64,000 nt of DNA from Chlamydia pneumoniae TW-183 (GTDB lineage: Bacteria > Chlamydiota > Chlamydiia > Chlamydiales > Chlamydiaceae). The notes beneath the pieces are model-generated. The model was given only the letters and a program-made list of their open reading frames with translations. It made no database searches and had not been told where the DNA came from. The position numbers and the translations under genes are program-made. This document shows, piece by piece, positions 1-9,390 of this stretch (its first letter is position 1; each line of letters starts with the position of its first letter). Where the stretch lies: NCBI RefSeq assembly GCF_000007205.1, contig NC_005043.1, positions 186,001-250,000 of the forward strand. Reading direction: 5' to 3'.

Positions 1-3000
1 GAATGGCAACGTCTTGCCTCTCTGATTATGAGTGTTAAGAACGACATTTTAAATGATGTGGGAAGCAGAGAGCCCATTGATAAAGCGCAAAGGTCTGCTT
101 TAGTAGTCAGTGGTAAGGATATTGGAGGGGAGATTCAGCCTGGAGGTATTTTAGATATTTCCAGAGATATTCTAGCGATCTGTGGCTACGGTATGAATGT
201 AGGTGTTGAGGCGAAGAAAGCTATAGACCAGTATAAGAAGTGGTATCTCAATAGTAGTACATTTATTGCTTGGAATCCGCAGCTTCCTGCTATTGCCCAG
301 TCCTATTTACTAGAACAACAACGACATCTAGATTATGCTGCTAAGATTTTCCAAGATCTTTCCGCATTGACGACAGCCCATGGTACAGGGCAGGCTCTTG
401 AAGATTTAGATAGTTTGCTTTGTTATTATGATCAGTTAATTGAATCTAAAGGTGTCGGTGAAAAGATAATAGCATCGATTCACCAGAAGCATCTCGACTT
501 AGCAATGCAAGATTCCTGCGATCAGGAACATTTAAAGAAATGGTCGAATCTATACCACGTGTTTTCAATTACTATTAAAGAATTCACTGAAGGTAAGCTA
601 GAACAAAATGAGGTAGTATCTAGAATACAAAGGCTTCGAGGTAAGTTAGAAAAAAGTAAATGCAGCATTCTTGGAAATTGTCGAACCAACGCAGAATATG
701 CAACAAAGTCTGAAAAAAAACTCGCAGATTATTTGCTGCAGATTGGGGATAGAGAACCTTTCCTTACTGGAATGCATAAGGCGATAGCCACCGGAAAAGC
801 TATTCAAGGAAAAGTGGAAGGAGTCATTTCACAACATCCTGAAAAGCAAATTATGATGCTTCGGTGTTCTATAGAGAGACTCGAAGGGATGTTGCGTCGA
901 GAGGATTGGGGAGCAATCCTACAAAAAAACGAAGACGAAGTCCTTGCATTGAAGAGTACAATGGAAGCTCAGCTTCAAGGATTTAAGGACCTTGTAGGTA
1001 CCTGGGAAGGAAAATATCAGGAATTTAAGAAAAACAAGCTTTCCAAAGTTTTAGTTTACGACTTCACAAAATCCTATTCTAACCTTCTAAATCGTTTGGA
1101 GGTACTCCATGCCGAGAGCTCCACGGATGATTTGGTATTACATGTCGATAGAATGTCGGAAGATCTGAAGAAAACAATCGAGGAGATTGACGGCAATTTA
1201 TTTCAGGTAACTCCTGAAGAGCTCTCTTTGTTAGCTCGGGAATATCAGGGACTCATGAATGAACTTCCTCTGATCGTTCAAGAGGGGAATCGGCTCCAAG
1301 AAGCAATCTCTAGTGAAGGGGTTTCTCAAGGATTGATGTTGTTGAACTCTTTATTGAATAGAGATGAAAAAATAAATAAAAACATAGAAAGCAGTAGGAA
1401 AAACTTAGTAGCTATCGCGAAACAAGCACGTAGCGATGCGAGAAATATAGACAGTCAGGGATTGGCTCCTTTGATCCAAAGGAATAGAGCTAGCCTGGAC
1501 AACATTCTCCAGAATATGTATTTGTTTAACGGCAGTATACGTAATATCCATGCTCTAGATACGGAAACGTTAGTGGCAACTTCCTCTAATATGTTTTCTG
1601 CGATGCATACCTTCGACTGGAATATCTATACGAATTTGCTTGATGTTTTAGAAATCCAAAGCAAACCAGCTCCTGCCCCTATGGAGAATCCTGACCTTCC
1701 TGGAGCTCTTCCTGAAGAGGTCCAGGATGCGGTTGCTGAAGATGTTTCTGGGACTCACAGGCTACATCACCAGGTGTTAAAGAGACGCTGTGCTGACTTA
1801 AAAAATATGATCAGTCAATTGCAGAAGTCGATAAACAAATGGGGAATGGCTAAGGCCATTGTCCTGGGAATTGTTGCGGTGCTCTTCTGTGTTCTTAGTG
1901 CTATTTTTATTGGTCAGAACATTTTATCCTTACTCATTCTCTCTTGTGTAGGGTTACTTTTGACTCAGGTATGTCCTTTAATCTTTGATCGTATATCTAA
2001 GAGCAAGGAGTTTGAGAAGCAAGTGCTTGAGACAGCGCAGTCCTTGATTCCTGCCACTAAGATTCTTCCCTCAGAATTCAATAATAAGGATCTTAATCGT
2101 TTAGCTAAGCTCCAGGATAATTTAAATCTTGAGGGTTTTGGTCCTACATGGGCGCGCAATATTGTGAGTGATCTAGAGGGCATTCCGACTAAAGAAAAGA
2201 GCTTGAAGGATCTTACTAAAGAGTTCCGTAAGGATTCTAAAAACTTAAATAAGCGTATAAAAAGACGTTTCAAGGAGGGGTTAGGACAAGAAGCGCCTGT
2301 GGTTCGTCCTACTATCCCCCAAGATATTCGTGGAGCTGAGGTTTTTGCAGAGTTACATCGCGAGTTAGAGCACCTTCAAAAGCAAAAAGAAGAGATTAGT
2401 ATTCGGGGAGATGCTCTGGTTCAAGAGCGCATGGGTCTGTGCTTAGAAAAGTCTAAGTACGACAATGAAAAGGCTCATGCTGCCGCTATGACTAAGAAGG
2501 TTGGAAAATTACAAAACATAGATAGGCTTCAAAAAAATAATGAAACGTATGTAAGGATTCAGAATTTTTTTAGAACTTTGATTCAAGAGAAATTAGGGCG
2601 TGACACAGTCCAAGAGATAGACGTAGTCAAAGAGGCTAAGGAATTACACGAATTAGCAGCAATCATTTACGGCAATACCAGTGGGAAATCTCAGAAGCAA
2701 AGAGCAAAAAAGCAGTTTAAAGAGAATGTTTTACACATAGCAGGGAAGGGTCAATTAGAACTTTTAGAGGCTTACTTGAATGTGACAGCTTCTCAAGGGC
2801 TCTGTCGCCATCAAATGCAGGCTTCATTTAGAGAAAGAATCTTGCTAAATCCCGATGGAGCAAAACATGGAGAAGCCGAGAGGACGCTTGCTTCTAGGGA
2901 AGAAATGTTGAAAACTCTAGGGCTTTCTTATTTGACGCCTTTTGTAAGATTTTCTTCTCCAGAAAGTACGCAGTCTGGATATAACCAAATTCTGAAAGTC

Positions 3001-3942
3001 CGTGAGCAGCTCTTCGATATTGAGCAGAGGCTTCAGAATCAGGAGACTGTGAGTCCCGAGGACTATGCGGCTGTACAAGCTGCTTTAGCAGCTTATGTCC
3101 GCAAGCATGAATCTCTTATAGTTTCTACTTATGGATTGGGTGCTCAAGAAGGACAAACGAGTTCTAAAGTGACCACTTTAATGCGAGATTTGCATGCTGT
3201 AGAAGAGCTTGTTGAGATGGGTGTCGAAACGTATCGATTGAATCGCAGCGATCAGATTCTGCATCGCGTGCATTCTGTTTTACACAGCCATCTGCGAGAT
3301 AGCGATTCTTCAGGAAATGGAATTATTGATGTAGTTAAGAAATTGTTTGAGCTTCTGAACAATAACGGGAACAATCCTAATGATCCCGAATGCCAAAAGT
3401 ATATGCAGATACTTTTAGATGCACCAGTCAGTCTATTGTATGGTGCATTTAAAAGTTTCAAAAACGAATTTTTACTTAATTTCACGGAATTGAATATTGC
3501 TAATTCAACAAAAGCTGCTGAGGAAGAAGCTAAAAGGTATGTTGAAGAGAAAGGTAGAGGTTTTGAGACTTATTGGGAGGAGGCTAAGCAACGATTGGAA
3601 GCAATTGCTGCTGAGTTGGACGACTTAAGGAATCAAGAGACTCTATTGGAACAAGAAATTCGTTTGGCGAATTTAAAGATAAGTATCTTTAGTGACTTAA
3701 ATTTAAGAGAGAAGGTTTCAGTAGAAAAAGCAGCTTTAGAAGAAGAAATCCAAGGAATACAAGAGCAATATGCAGAGATGCAGGGGATTGAAGATCTAGA
3801 GTTAAAACAAAAATTCGAAGATTTGCAAAAGAAACTTGAAGCTCTAGAAGAAAGATTGTTGCAAATAGGTCGAAGGATAGATTCCTCTGTAGACAAGCAG
3901 AAAGAACTGTTGGGTCTCTTGGGTAGAGAAGAGGCTGCTTAG
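1..3942 (+). CDS. Giant coiled-coil Inc-like membrane protein, 5' end cut by window edge
   Basis: Long coiled-coil protein, probably the homolog of the C. trachomatis EEA1-like protein CT147 that lies beside the monooxygenase gene in that species. The frame is open from base 1, and the first ATG (base 28, 1304 codons) has no convincing ribosome binding site, so the true start probably lies to the left. Residues about 606-652 (counted from that ATG) form two adjacent hydrophobic segments, the bilobed hairpin typical of inclusion membrane (Inc) proteins. Glu/Lys/Gln-rich heptad-like helices flank it on both sides, with a strongly coiled C-terminal 120 residues. A strong intrinsic terminator follows the stop. 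Inclusion-membrane location is inferred from topology and family context. No enzymatic motif is visible. Confidence 0.85.
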   Translation, partial: EWQRLASLIMSVKNDILNDVGSREPIDKAQRSALVVSGKDIGGEIQPGGILDISRDILAICGYGMNVGVEAKKAIDQYKKWYLNSSTFIAWNPQLPAIAQSYLLEQQRHLDYAAKIFQDLSALTTAHGTGQALEDLDSLLCYYDQLIESKGVGEKIIASIHQKHLDLAMQDSCDQEHLKKWSNLYHVFSITIKEFTEGKLEQNEVVSRIQRLRGKLEKSKCSILGNCRTNAEYATKSEKKLADYLLQIGDREPFLTGMHKAIATGKAIQGKVEGVISQHPEKQIMMLRCSIERLEGMLRREDWGAILQKNEDEVLALKSTMEAQLQGFKDLVGTWEGKYQEFKKNKLSKVLVYDFTKSYSNLLNRLEVLHAESSTDDLVLHVDRMSEDLKKTIEEIDGNLFQVTPEELSLLAREYQGLMNELPLIVQEGNRLQEAISSEGVSQGLMLLNSLLNRDEKINKNIESSRKNLVAIAKQARSDARNIDSQGLAPLIQRNRASLDNILQNMYLFNGSIRNIHALDTETLVATSSNMFSAMHTFDWNIYTNLLDVLEIQSKPAPAPMENPDLPGALPEEVQDAVAEDVSGTHRLHHQVLKRRCADLKNMISQLQKSINKWGMAKAIVLGIVAVLFCVLSAIFIGQNILSLLILSCVGLLLTQVCPLIFDRISKSKEFEKQVLETAQSLIPATKILPSEFNNKDLNRLAKLQDNLNLEGFGPTWARNIVSDLEGIPTKEKSLKDLTKEFRKDSKNLNKRIKRRFKEGLGQEAPVVRPTIPQDIRGAEVFAELHRELEHLQKQKEEISIRGDALVQERMGLCLEKSKYDNEKAHAAAMTKKVGKLQNIDRLQKNNETYVRIQNFFRTLIQEKLGRDTVQEIDVVKEAKELHELAAIIYGNTSGKSQKQRAKKQFKENVLHIAGKGQLELLEAYLNVTASQGLCRHQMQASFRERILLNPDGAKHGEAERTLASREEMLKTLGLSYLTPFVRFSSPESTQSGYNQILKVREQLFDIEQRLQNQETVSPEDYAAVQAALAAYVRKHESLIVSTYGLGAQEGQTSSKVTTLMRDLHAVEELVEMGVETYRLNRSDQILHRVHSVLHSHLRDSDSSGNGIIDVVKKLFELLNNNGNNPNDPECQKYMQILLDAPVSLLYGAFKSFKNEFLLNFTELNIANSTKAAEEEAKRYVEEKGRGFETYWEEAKQRLEAIAAELDDLRNQETLLEQEIRLANLKISIFSDLNLREKVSVEKAALEEEIQGIQEQYAEMQGIEDLELKQKFEDLQKKLEALEERLLQIGRRIDSSVDKQKELLGLLGREEAA

Positions 3943-4006
3943 AGAAATCATTGCGTTTGCAGATCTCATTGATGGTCAGAGATTCTTTTTCTCATCAACT
4001 GCAATG

Positions 4007-4048
4007 AAAACCATAGAGGACTAGGAAAGGCTCTCTATGGTTTTTTTT
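4007..4048 (+). terminator. Intrinsic terminator after the coiled-coil gene
   Basis: A perfect 12-bp stem (4007-4018 with 4033-4044) has a 14-nt loop and is followed by an uninterrupted T run to 4048. It lies 65 bases after the upstream stop codon and separates that gene from the convergent monooxygenase gene. Confidence 0.85.
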
Positions 4049-4116
4049 CACAATTTCCACTAAATGCCCACAAACGATAGGTAGACCTTCCAATAGGATA
4101 GCGTCCTAAAAAGGAG

Positions 4117-5637
4117 TTAGCTGGTCTTTTCGCTGGCAAAAATTCTAAGTAGATATGAGATCAGCTCGTGCAGCTTAAAGGTATGTGTTCTATATCCGAT
4201 ATAACGATCGGGGCGGATAATAAATAGCGAATTTGGATTTGCGTGATAGAGGTTAAGGATTCGAGGTTCCTTAACATTGCAAATCTCTATCCATTCGCCA
4301 TATTCTTCTTGTAGAGCTTCCTTTAAGTCGGGGATATCTTTAAAAAAGATAAGAAGGTGCTTACTACTTTTTAAAGGATCTAAGAGGAAAGAACCGTTTT
4401 CTAGGCGAGCATCTATAGCTCTCATTCCTGGACCAGGACCATGGATTTCCTTATCTTGAGGAGACATTTTGATAATATCGCTAGAACGGTATTTCAGTGC
4501 TTGGTGAGGGGGGTAGTAATACTCTTCTCCTGTAGTATTAAACTTTCGACATCCCTTTAAAAAGTAGTACATCAAAGCAGGTGTATAGAAGCGAGAAAAT
4601 GGGAGTTTCTTCGCGCGCTTTTCCGTAGTAGGACTAATATAAGGTAGGATATTGCCATCTTCCTGTTCTTTTGTAATCACCAAATGTTTTAATGCAGCTT
4701 TTTTCAATACAGGAAGTAGCTTCCAAGCGAGATTAAAGGCTGCGTGAATATTGGTATTAATACCGTTGAGATAAGAAAGAAGCAGAGTATTAGAGAGGCT
4801 ACCTAAAAATAATACATTTCCATGTTCAGGAGGGAATGCGTGGTGACTTGTTTTTATATGGAAATTTTCATCAGAGATGACGAGATTGTAAGTATAAAGT
4901 AGCTTCTGTTTAAGTTTCGGTGATATGGAATGCGTTCCTTGGGGTAGACAGAGCTGTTTCGTTTTTTCCTGGGGATTATAGAAAACGAAATTTAAGAAGT
5001 TCTTTGTGATGGGAAGAAGATGGATATGATCTTCTTCAAAGGGCTCGCCCTCATCGCAATTGATAAAAATAACTTCTCGATTTATTCTACGTGCTCTCAG
5101 CTGGCTTTTGACAAGATCCCTGATGTCTAGGTTGTTGTCAGCCTCACAGGCTATAATCCACTTTGGATTGTAGATCTCACGATTTTCAAAATTTTGTGAT
5201 ACTTTAGTACTTTCAATAAAGATACTGTTATCAACTAGAGTTACGGGGCGTGTCGACCAATCTATGACGCCTCCGCGTTTTAGAAACTCGTCAATTAGGT
5301 GCTGTTCTAAACTTTGATATGTTGTTGATAGAGAAAAAGGAACTGGAGAGTCCGTTGCTTGGCTGAACTTAAATAATAAGGTTCTCTTTTTCCAATGGTA
5401 ACGCGCACCAAAGATCTTATGGTTGGCTTGGATAAAATCGCCTAGCATTTCACTATTGTGAAGAAGCTCCAAGGAAGAGCAAGACAAGATTACAGGGAGC
5501 TTACGACAATCTAAGAAGCTAGGATCCTCAGGAGAAGCTCTGTGGTCGATAACTTTTACAGAGATCCCATGTTGTATTAGCATATTTGCCAAAATGAGAC
5601 CTGTAGGATTAGCACCTATGACTAAAATGTCTGCCAT
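4117..5637 (-). CDS. FAD-dependent monooxygenase-like protein (MhpA/CT148 type)
   Basis: A 506-residue flavoprotein of the aromatic hydroxylase (PHBH-like) family, resembling the chlamydial protein annotated MhpA (CT148). The N-terminal Rossmann motif is GANPTG at residues 8-13, a variant of the usual GAGPTG. A late conserved stretch reading NGINTNIHAAFNLAWKL matches the helix that follows the flavin 'GD' motif. In that motif the Asp that normally contacts the FAD ribityl chain is replaced: the text reads LGSLSN where GDAAH is usual. The C-terminal third resembles the thioredoxin-like domain of larger hydroxylases. Substrate is unknown, and no aromatic degradation pathway is visible nearby. 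It is transcribed alone and converges on the coiled-coil gene. Confidence 0.8.
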   Translation of the reverse strand: MADILVIGANPTGLILANMLIQHGISVKVIDHRASPEDPSFLDCRKLPVILSCSSLELLHNSEMLGDFIQANHKIFGARYHWKKRTLLFKFSQATDSPVPFSLSTTYQSLEQHLIDEFLKRGGVIDWSTRPVTLVDNSIFIESTKVSQNFENREIYNPKWIIACEADNNLDIRDLVKSQLRARRINREVIFINCDEGEPFEEDHIHLLPITKNFLNFVFYNPQEKTKQLCLPQGTHSISPKLKQKLLYTYNLVISDENFHIKTSHHAFPPEHGNVLFLGSLSNTLLLSYLNGINTNIHAAFNLAWKLLPVLKKAALKHLVITKEQEDGNILPYISPTTEKRAKKLPFSRFYTPALMYYFLKGCRKFNTTGEEYYYPPHQALKYRSSDIIKMSPQDKEIHGPGPGMRAIDARLENGSFLLDPLKSSKHLLIFFKDIPDLKEALQEEYGEWIEICNVKEPRILNLYHANPNSLFIIRPDRYIGYRTHTFKLHELISYLLRIFASEKTS

Positions 5638-5809
5638 ACTTGCCCTCGGATAGTGAAAAAGATTTTCATAACATTATAGGATAAAATCCTAGGAGGAATC
5701 AAGAAACGAATTCCAAGAGCTATGAATATAGGTGCTTCCATCTAGAAGTTGTATTTAAAATTGTAGTGTTCTAGAACCGTTGTACCTTGAATTAAGGTAC
5801 AACTGAAAT

Positions 5810-6760
5810 TTAAAGTGTTCGTTGGAAGTGGCTCACAATTTGATCTAAGATCATATCTAAATCAGGAGCTGTGGCTAAGTTGTGTCCTGTGTTAGGGTAA
5901 GAGATGAAAGTCATTCTTCCGGGAGCTGTGTTTTTAAATAGTGTCTGTTGTGTCCTAGAAACAAGAGTGTCATCAATGCCTTGTTGATGCAAAATATAGG
6001 GTTTTGTGGGTAGGGAATTTGCTGTAACGTGATCTTGGATGCGTATGAGGAGATCAACATCGCCAGAGCAAACAATTATAGGAGGAGGACCAAATCCAAA
6101 GTCCTTCCCAACAGAGATAATATCTCCTTCGCCGTGTTTAGAGAAATTCTCATAGAGCTCTTTTAATAAGATGCCCCCATCTGCAATTGGAGCCCATACA
6201 CTCAGGGCTTTGATATTTAAGTCTCTTGGGTTATAGATTTTAGCCAACTCGAAAGCTATGTGGCATCCTAAAGAAAAACCTGAAATTCCTAGACGATATG
6301 CATTGAGATCTGGGTGTTCTTGGACAGTTTCAAGTATGGTTTGTGCATCACGTAAATAGGTCTCTATAGGAACTTCTTCAGCAACTCCTTCACTATCTCC
6401 ACATCCGGCCATGTCGACACGTAAAGTGGCAATTCCAGCTGCAGCGAATTTTCTTCCTAATTTTCGATAGGCTCCAGTTAAACCTCCGAATTTTGTTCCT
6501 CGGAAGCCGTGAAACAACACGACTGTAGGGAACCCTCCTTCCGGTGTGGGAGTGTTAGGAAGATGTAAAACACCAATAAGATTGTGATCGTCACATTTGA
6601 TAGTAACTGCTAAACATACTTCTTGCTTCGGACATACTTCTGTCTTGATTTGAACGAGATCTTCTGGAATTTGAGGAAATCCCGGAACACGGACTGGAGC
6701 TGCCGAAGCCCCTATAGCTACTGAAAATAGGCAAGAAACTAAAAAAGCAACTTTACGCAT
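5810..6760 (-). CDS. Secreted alpha/beta hydrolase (CT149-like)
   Basis: A 316-residue serine hydrolase. The N-terminus is a classical signal peptide (Arg-Lys, hydrophobic core, cleavage near Ala-Ser-Ala at residues 18-21), so it is probably exported. The fold is marked by an HGF oxyanion segment (about residue 84), a nucleophile elbow GFSLG with Ser163, an acidic loop GDVD (about 235) and a late His in NTGHN (about 293). It is closest in style to dipeptidyl-peptidase/dienelactone-type hydrolases. Substrate is unknown. It precedes leuS divergently, with a 167-bp gap holding both promoters. It is related in architecture to the shorter cytoplasmic-looking hydrolase at 15202-16029. Confidence 0.8.
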   Translation of the reverse strand: MRKVAFLVSCLFSVAIGASAAPVRVPGFPQIPEDLVQIKTEVCPKQEVCLAVTIKCDDHNLIGVLHLPNTPTPEGGFPTVVLFHGFRGTKFGGLTGAYRKLGRKFAAAGIATLRVDMAGCGDSEGVAEEVPIETYLRDAQTILETVQEHPDLNAYRLGISGFSLGCHIAFELAKIYNPRDLNIKALSVWAPIADGGILLKELYENFSKHGEGDIISVGKDFGFGPPPIIVCSGDVDLLIRIQDHVTANSLPTKPYILHQQGIDDTLVSRTQQTLFKNTAPGRMTFISYPNTGHNLATAPDLDMILDQIVSHFQRTL

Positions 6761-6927
6761 CTTGATTAACTAATTAAAAAAGGAACACATATAGAGTAGG
6801 GGGGCGCTCCTGTTTTTGTCAATGTCATGGAAGTTTTTGAAGGAAAAACGGACAAGACTCTTGTTTTTTCCTCTGGGGAGACGTACACTAAGCCTTTTTA
6901 ATTTTTATATATATAAAAGTTTAGAAT

Positions 6928-9390
6928 ATGCGATATGACCCCAACTTAATAGAAAAAAAATGGCAACAATTTTGGAAAGAACATCGAAGCTTTCAAGCAA
7001 ATGAAGACGAGGATAAAGTAAAATATTATGTTTTAGACATGTTCCCTTATCCTTCAGGAGCAGGTCTACATGTAGGCCACCTTATTGGCTATACAGCGAC
7101 AGATATTGTTGCGAGATATAAAAGAGCACGGGGATTCTCAGTTCTTCATCCTATGGGCTGGGATAGCTTTGGTTTGCCCGCAGAACAATATGCGATTCGG
7201 ACAGGAACCCATCCTAAAGTCACGACCCAGAAGAATATCGCTAATTTTAAAAAACAGCTCTCCGCTATGGGATTTTCGTATGATGAAGGACGAGAATTTG
7301 CTACGAGTGATCCCGACTATTATCATTGGACTCAGAAACTTTTCCTTTTTCTTTATGATCAAGGACTCGCCTATATGGCCGACATGGCAGTGAACTACTG
7401 TCCAGAACTTGGTACCGTATTATCGAATGAAGAAGTTGAAAATGGATTCTCAATAGAAGGGGGATATCCTGTAGAGCGGAAAATGCTTCGTCAGTGGATT
7501 CTCAAAATCACAGCATATGCCGATAAGTTATTAGAAGGTCTCGATGCCCTAGATTGGCCCGAAAATGTAAAGCAGTTACAGAAAAATTGGATAGGGAAAT
7601 CTGAAGGGGCTCTCGTAACATTTCATTTGACGCAAGAGGGCAGTCTAGAAGCCTTCACTACCCGCCTAGACACTTTATTAGGGGTGAGTTTCTTAGTGAT
7701 TGCTCCTGAGCACCCAGATTTAGATTCTATAGTGAGTGAAGAGCAAAGAGACGAAGTCACAGCCTATGTACAAGAGAGTCTCAGGAAAAGTGAACGAGAT
7801 CGCATTAGCTCTGTTAAGACAAAAACAGGGGTCTTTACAGGAAACTATGCCAAGCACCCCATTACAGGGAACCTTTTACCTGTTTGGATTTCAGATTATG
7901 TCGTCTTAGGCTATGGCACAGGCGTAGTTATGGGAGTCCCAGCGCATGACGAGAGAGATCGAGAGTTTGCTGAAATGTTTTCTCTTCCGATTCATGAGGT
8001 GATTGATGATAACGGGGTTTGTATTCATAGCAATTACAACGACTTTTGTCTTAATGGCTTGTCTGGGCAAGAAGCTAAAGATTATGTAATCAACTACCTG
8101 GAGATGCGTTCTCTCGGAAGAGCTAAGACTATGTACAGGCTGCGAGACTGGCTCTTCTCTAGACAGAGATATTGGGGAGAGCCTATCCCCATCATTCATT
8201 TTGAAGATGGAACGCACCGTCCTTTAGAAGATGATGAGCTGCCTCTTCTCCCTCCGAATATTGATGACTATCGTCCCGAAGGATTCGGTCAGGGTCCTTT
8301 AGCGAAGGCTCAAGATTGGGTGCATATCTACGACGAGAAGACAGGTAGACCAGGATGTAGAGAGACTTATACTATGCCACAGTGGGCAGGCTCTTGCTGG
8401 TATTATCTTCGTTTCTGTGATGCACACAACTCTCAGTTGCCTTGGAGTAAAGAAAAAGAAAGCTATTGGATGCCTGTAGATCTTTACATTGGAGGTGCAG
8501 AACACGCTGTTCTTCATCTTCTTTACTCGAGATTTTGGCATCGAGTCTTCTATGACGCGGGTCTTGTCTCAACACCAGAACCTTTTAAGAAACTGATCAA
8601 CCAGGGACTTGTGTTAGCCTCTTCATACCGAATTCCTGGTAAGGGATACGTAAGCATAGAAGACGTTAGGGAAGAAAATGGAACGTGGATCTCAACTTGT
8701 GGAGAGATTGTGGAAGTTAGACAAGAGAAAATGTCTAAATCGAAACTCAATGGTGTGGATCCTCAGGTTTTGATTGAAGAGTATGGTGCAGATGCCTTAC
8801 GTATGTACGCTATGTTTTCGGGACCCTTGGATAAAAATAAAACCTGGTCCAATGAAGGTGTTGGGGGGTGCCGTCGTTTCCTAAATCGTTTTTATGATTT
8901 GGTGACTTCGTCAGAGGTTCAAGATATAGAAGACCGTGACGGGCTGGTTCTCGCTCACAAATTGGTGTTTAGGATTACAGAACATATTGAAAAAATGTCT
9001 TTGAATACCATACCGTCTTCATTTATGGAATTTCTGAACGATTTTTCAAAGCTTCCAGTCTATTCTAAACGTGCCTTGTCTATGGCTGTTCGTGTATTGG
9101 AGCCTATAGCTCCGCATATCAGCGAAGAGTTATGGGTTATATTGGGAAACCCACCAGGGATTGATCAAGCAGCATGGCCTCAAATAGACGAGAGTTACCT
9201 AGTTGCTCAAACTGTGACTTTTGTTGTTCAGGTTAATGGGAAGTTACGAGGACGTCTCGAGGTAGCCAAAGAAGCTCCTAAAGAAGAAGTTTTATCTTTG
9301 TCTCGAAGTGTAGTTGCAAAGTATCTAGAGAACGCTCAAATACGAAAAGAAATTTATGTTCCTAATAAACTAGTGAATTTTGTCCTATGA
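6928..9390 (+). CDS. leuS: Leucyl-tRNA synthetase
   Basis: Class Ia aminoacyl-tRNA synthetase charging tRNA-Leu. The protein is 820 residues, normal for bacterial LeuRS. The HIGH signature appears as HVGH at residues 48-51 and the KMSKS loop at about 601-605. The CP1 editing domain lies between them, with a threonine-rich segment around TRLDTLLG, and a tRNA-binding C-terminal domain ends in a LeuRS-typical 'VQVNGKLRG' stretch. The ATG overlaps no upstream gene and follows an AT-rich leader. The last four bases overlap the waaA start codon (ATGA-type coupling), so the two are probably co-transcribed. Confidence 0.97.
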   Translation: MRYDPNLIEKKWQQFWKEHRSFQANEDEDKVKYYVLDMFPYPSGAGLHVGHLIGYTATDIVARYKRARGFSVLHPMGWDSFGLPAEQYAIRTGTHPKVTTQKNIANFKKQLSAMGFSYDEGREFATSDPDYYHWTQKLFLFLYDQGLAYMADMAVNYCPELGTVLSNEEVENGFSIEGGYPVERKMLRQWILKITAYADKLLEGLDALDWPENVKQLQKNWIGKSEGALVTFHLTQEGSLEAFTTRLDTLLGVSFLVIAPEHPDLDSIVSEEQRDEVTAYVQESLRKSERDRISSVKTKTGVFTGNYAKHPITGNLLPVWISDYVVLGYGTGVVMGVPAHDERDREFAEMFSLPIHEVIDDNGVCIHSNYNDFCLNGLSGQEAKDYVINYLEMRSLGRAKTMYRLRDWLFSRQRYWGEPIPIIHFEDGTHRPLEDDELPLLPPNIDDYRPEGFGQGPLAKAQDWVHIYDEKTGRPGCRETYTMPQWAGSCWYYLRFCDAHNSQLPWSKEKESYWMPVDLYIGGAEHAVLHLLYSRFWHRVFYDAGLVSTPEPFKKLINQGLVLASSYRIPGKGYVSIEDVREENGTWISTCGEIVEVRQEKMSKSKLNGVDPQVLIEEYGADALRMYAMFSGPLDKNKTWSNEGVGGCRRFLNRFYDLVTSSEVQDIEDRDGLVLAHKLVFRITEHIEKMSLNTIPSSFMEFLNDFSKLPVYSKRALSMAVRVLEPIAPHISEELWVILGNPPGIDQAAWPQIDESYLVAQTVTFVVQVNGKLRGRLEVAKEAPKEEVLSLSRSVVAKYLENAQIRKEIYVPNKLVNFVL

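Noticed and set aside
6928-9390. Several 60-100 codon frames on both strands inside leuS
   Set aside because: They are shadows of the leuS reading frame, with no initiation signals or homology. The same applies to those inside waaA, oppA, accC, guaB and the giant genes.
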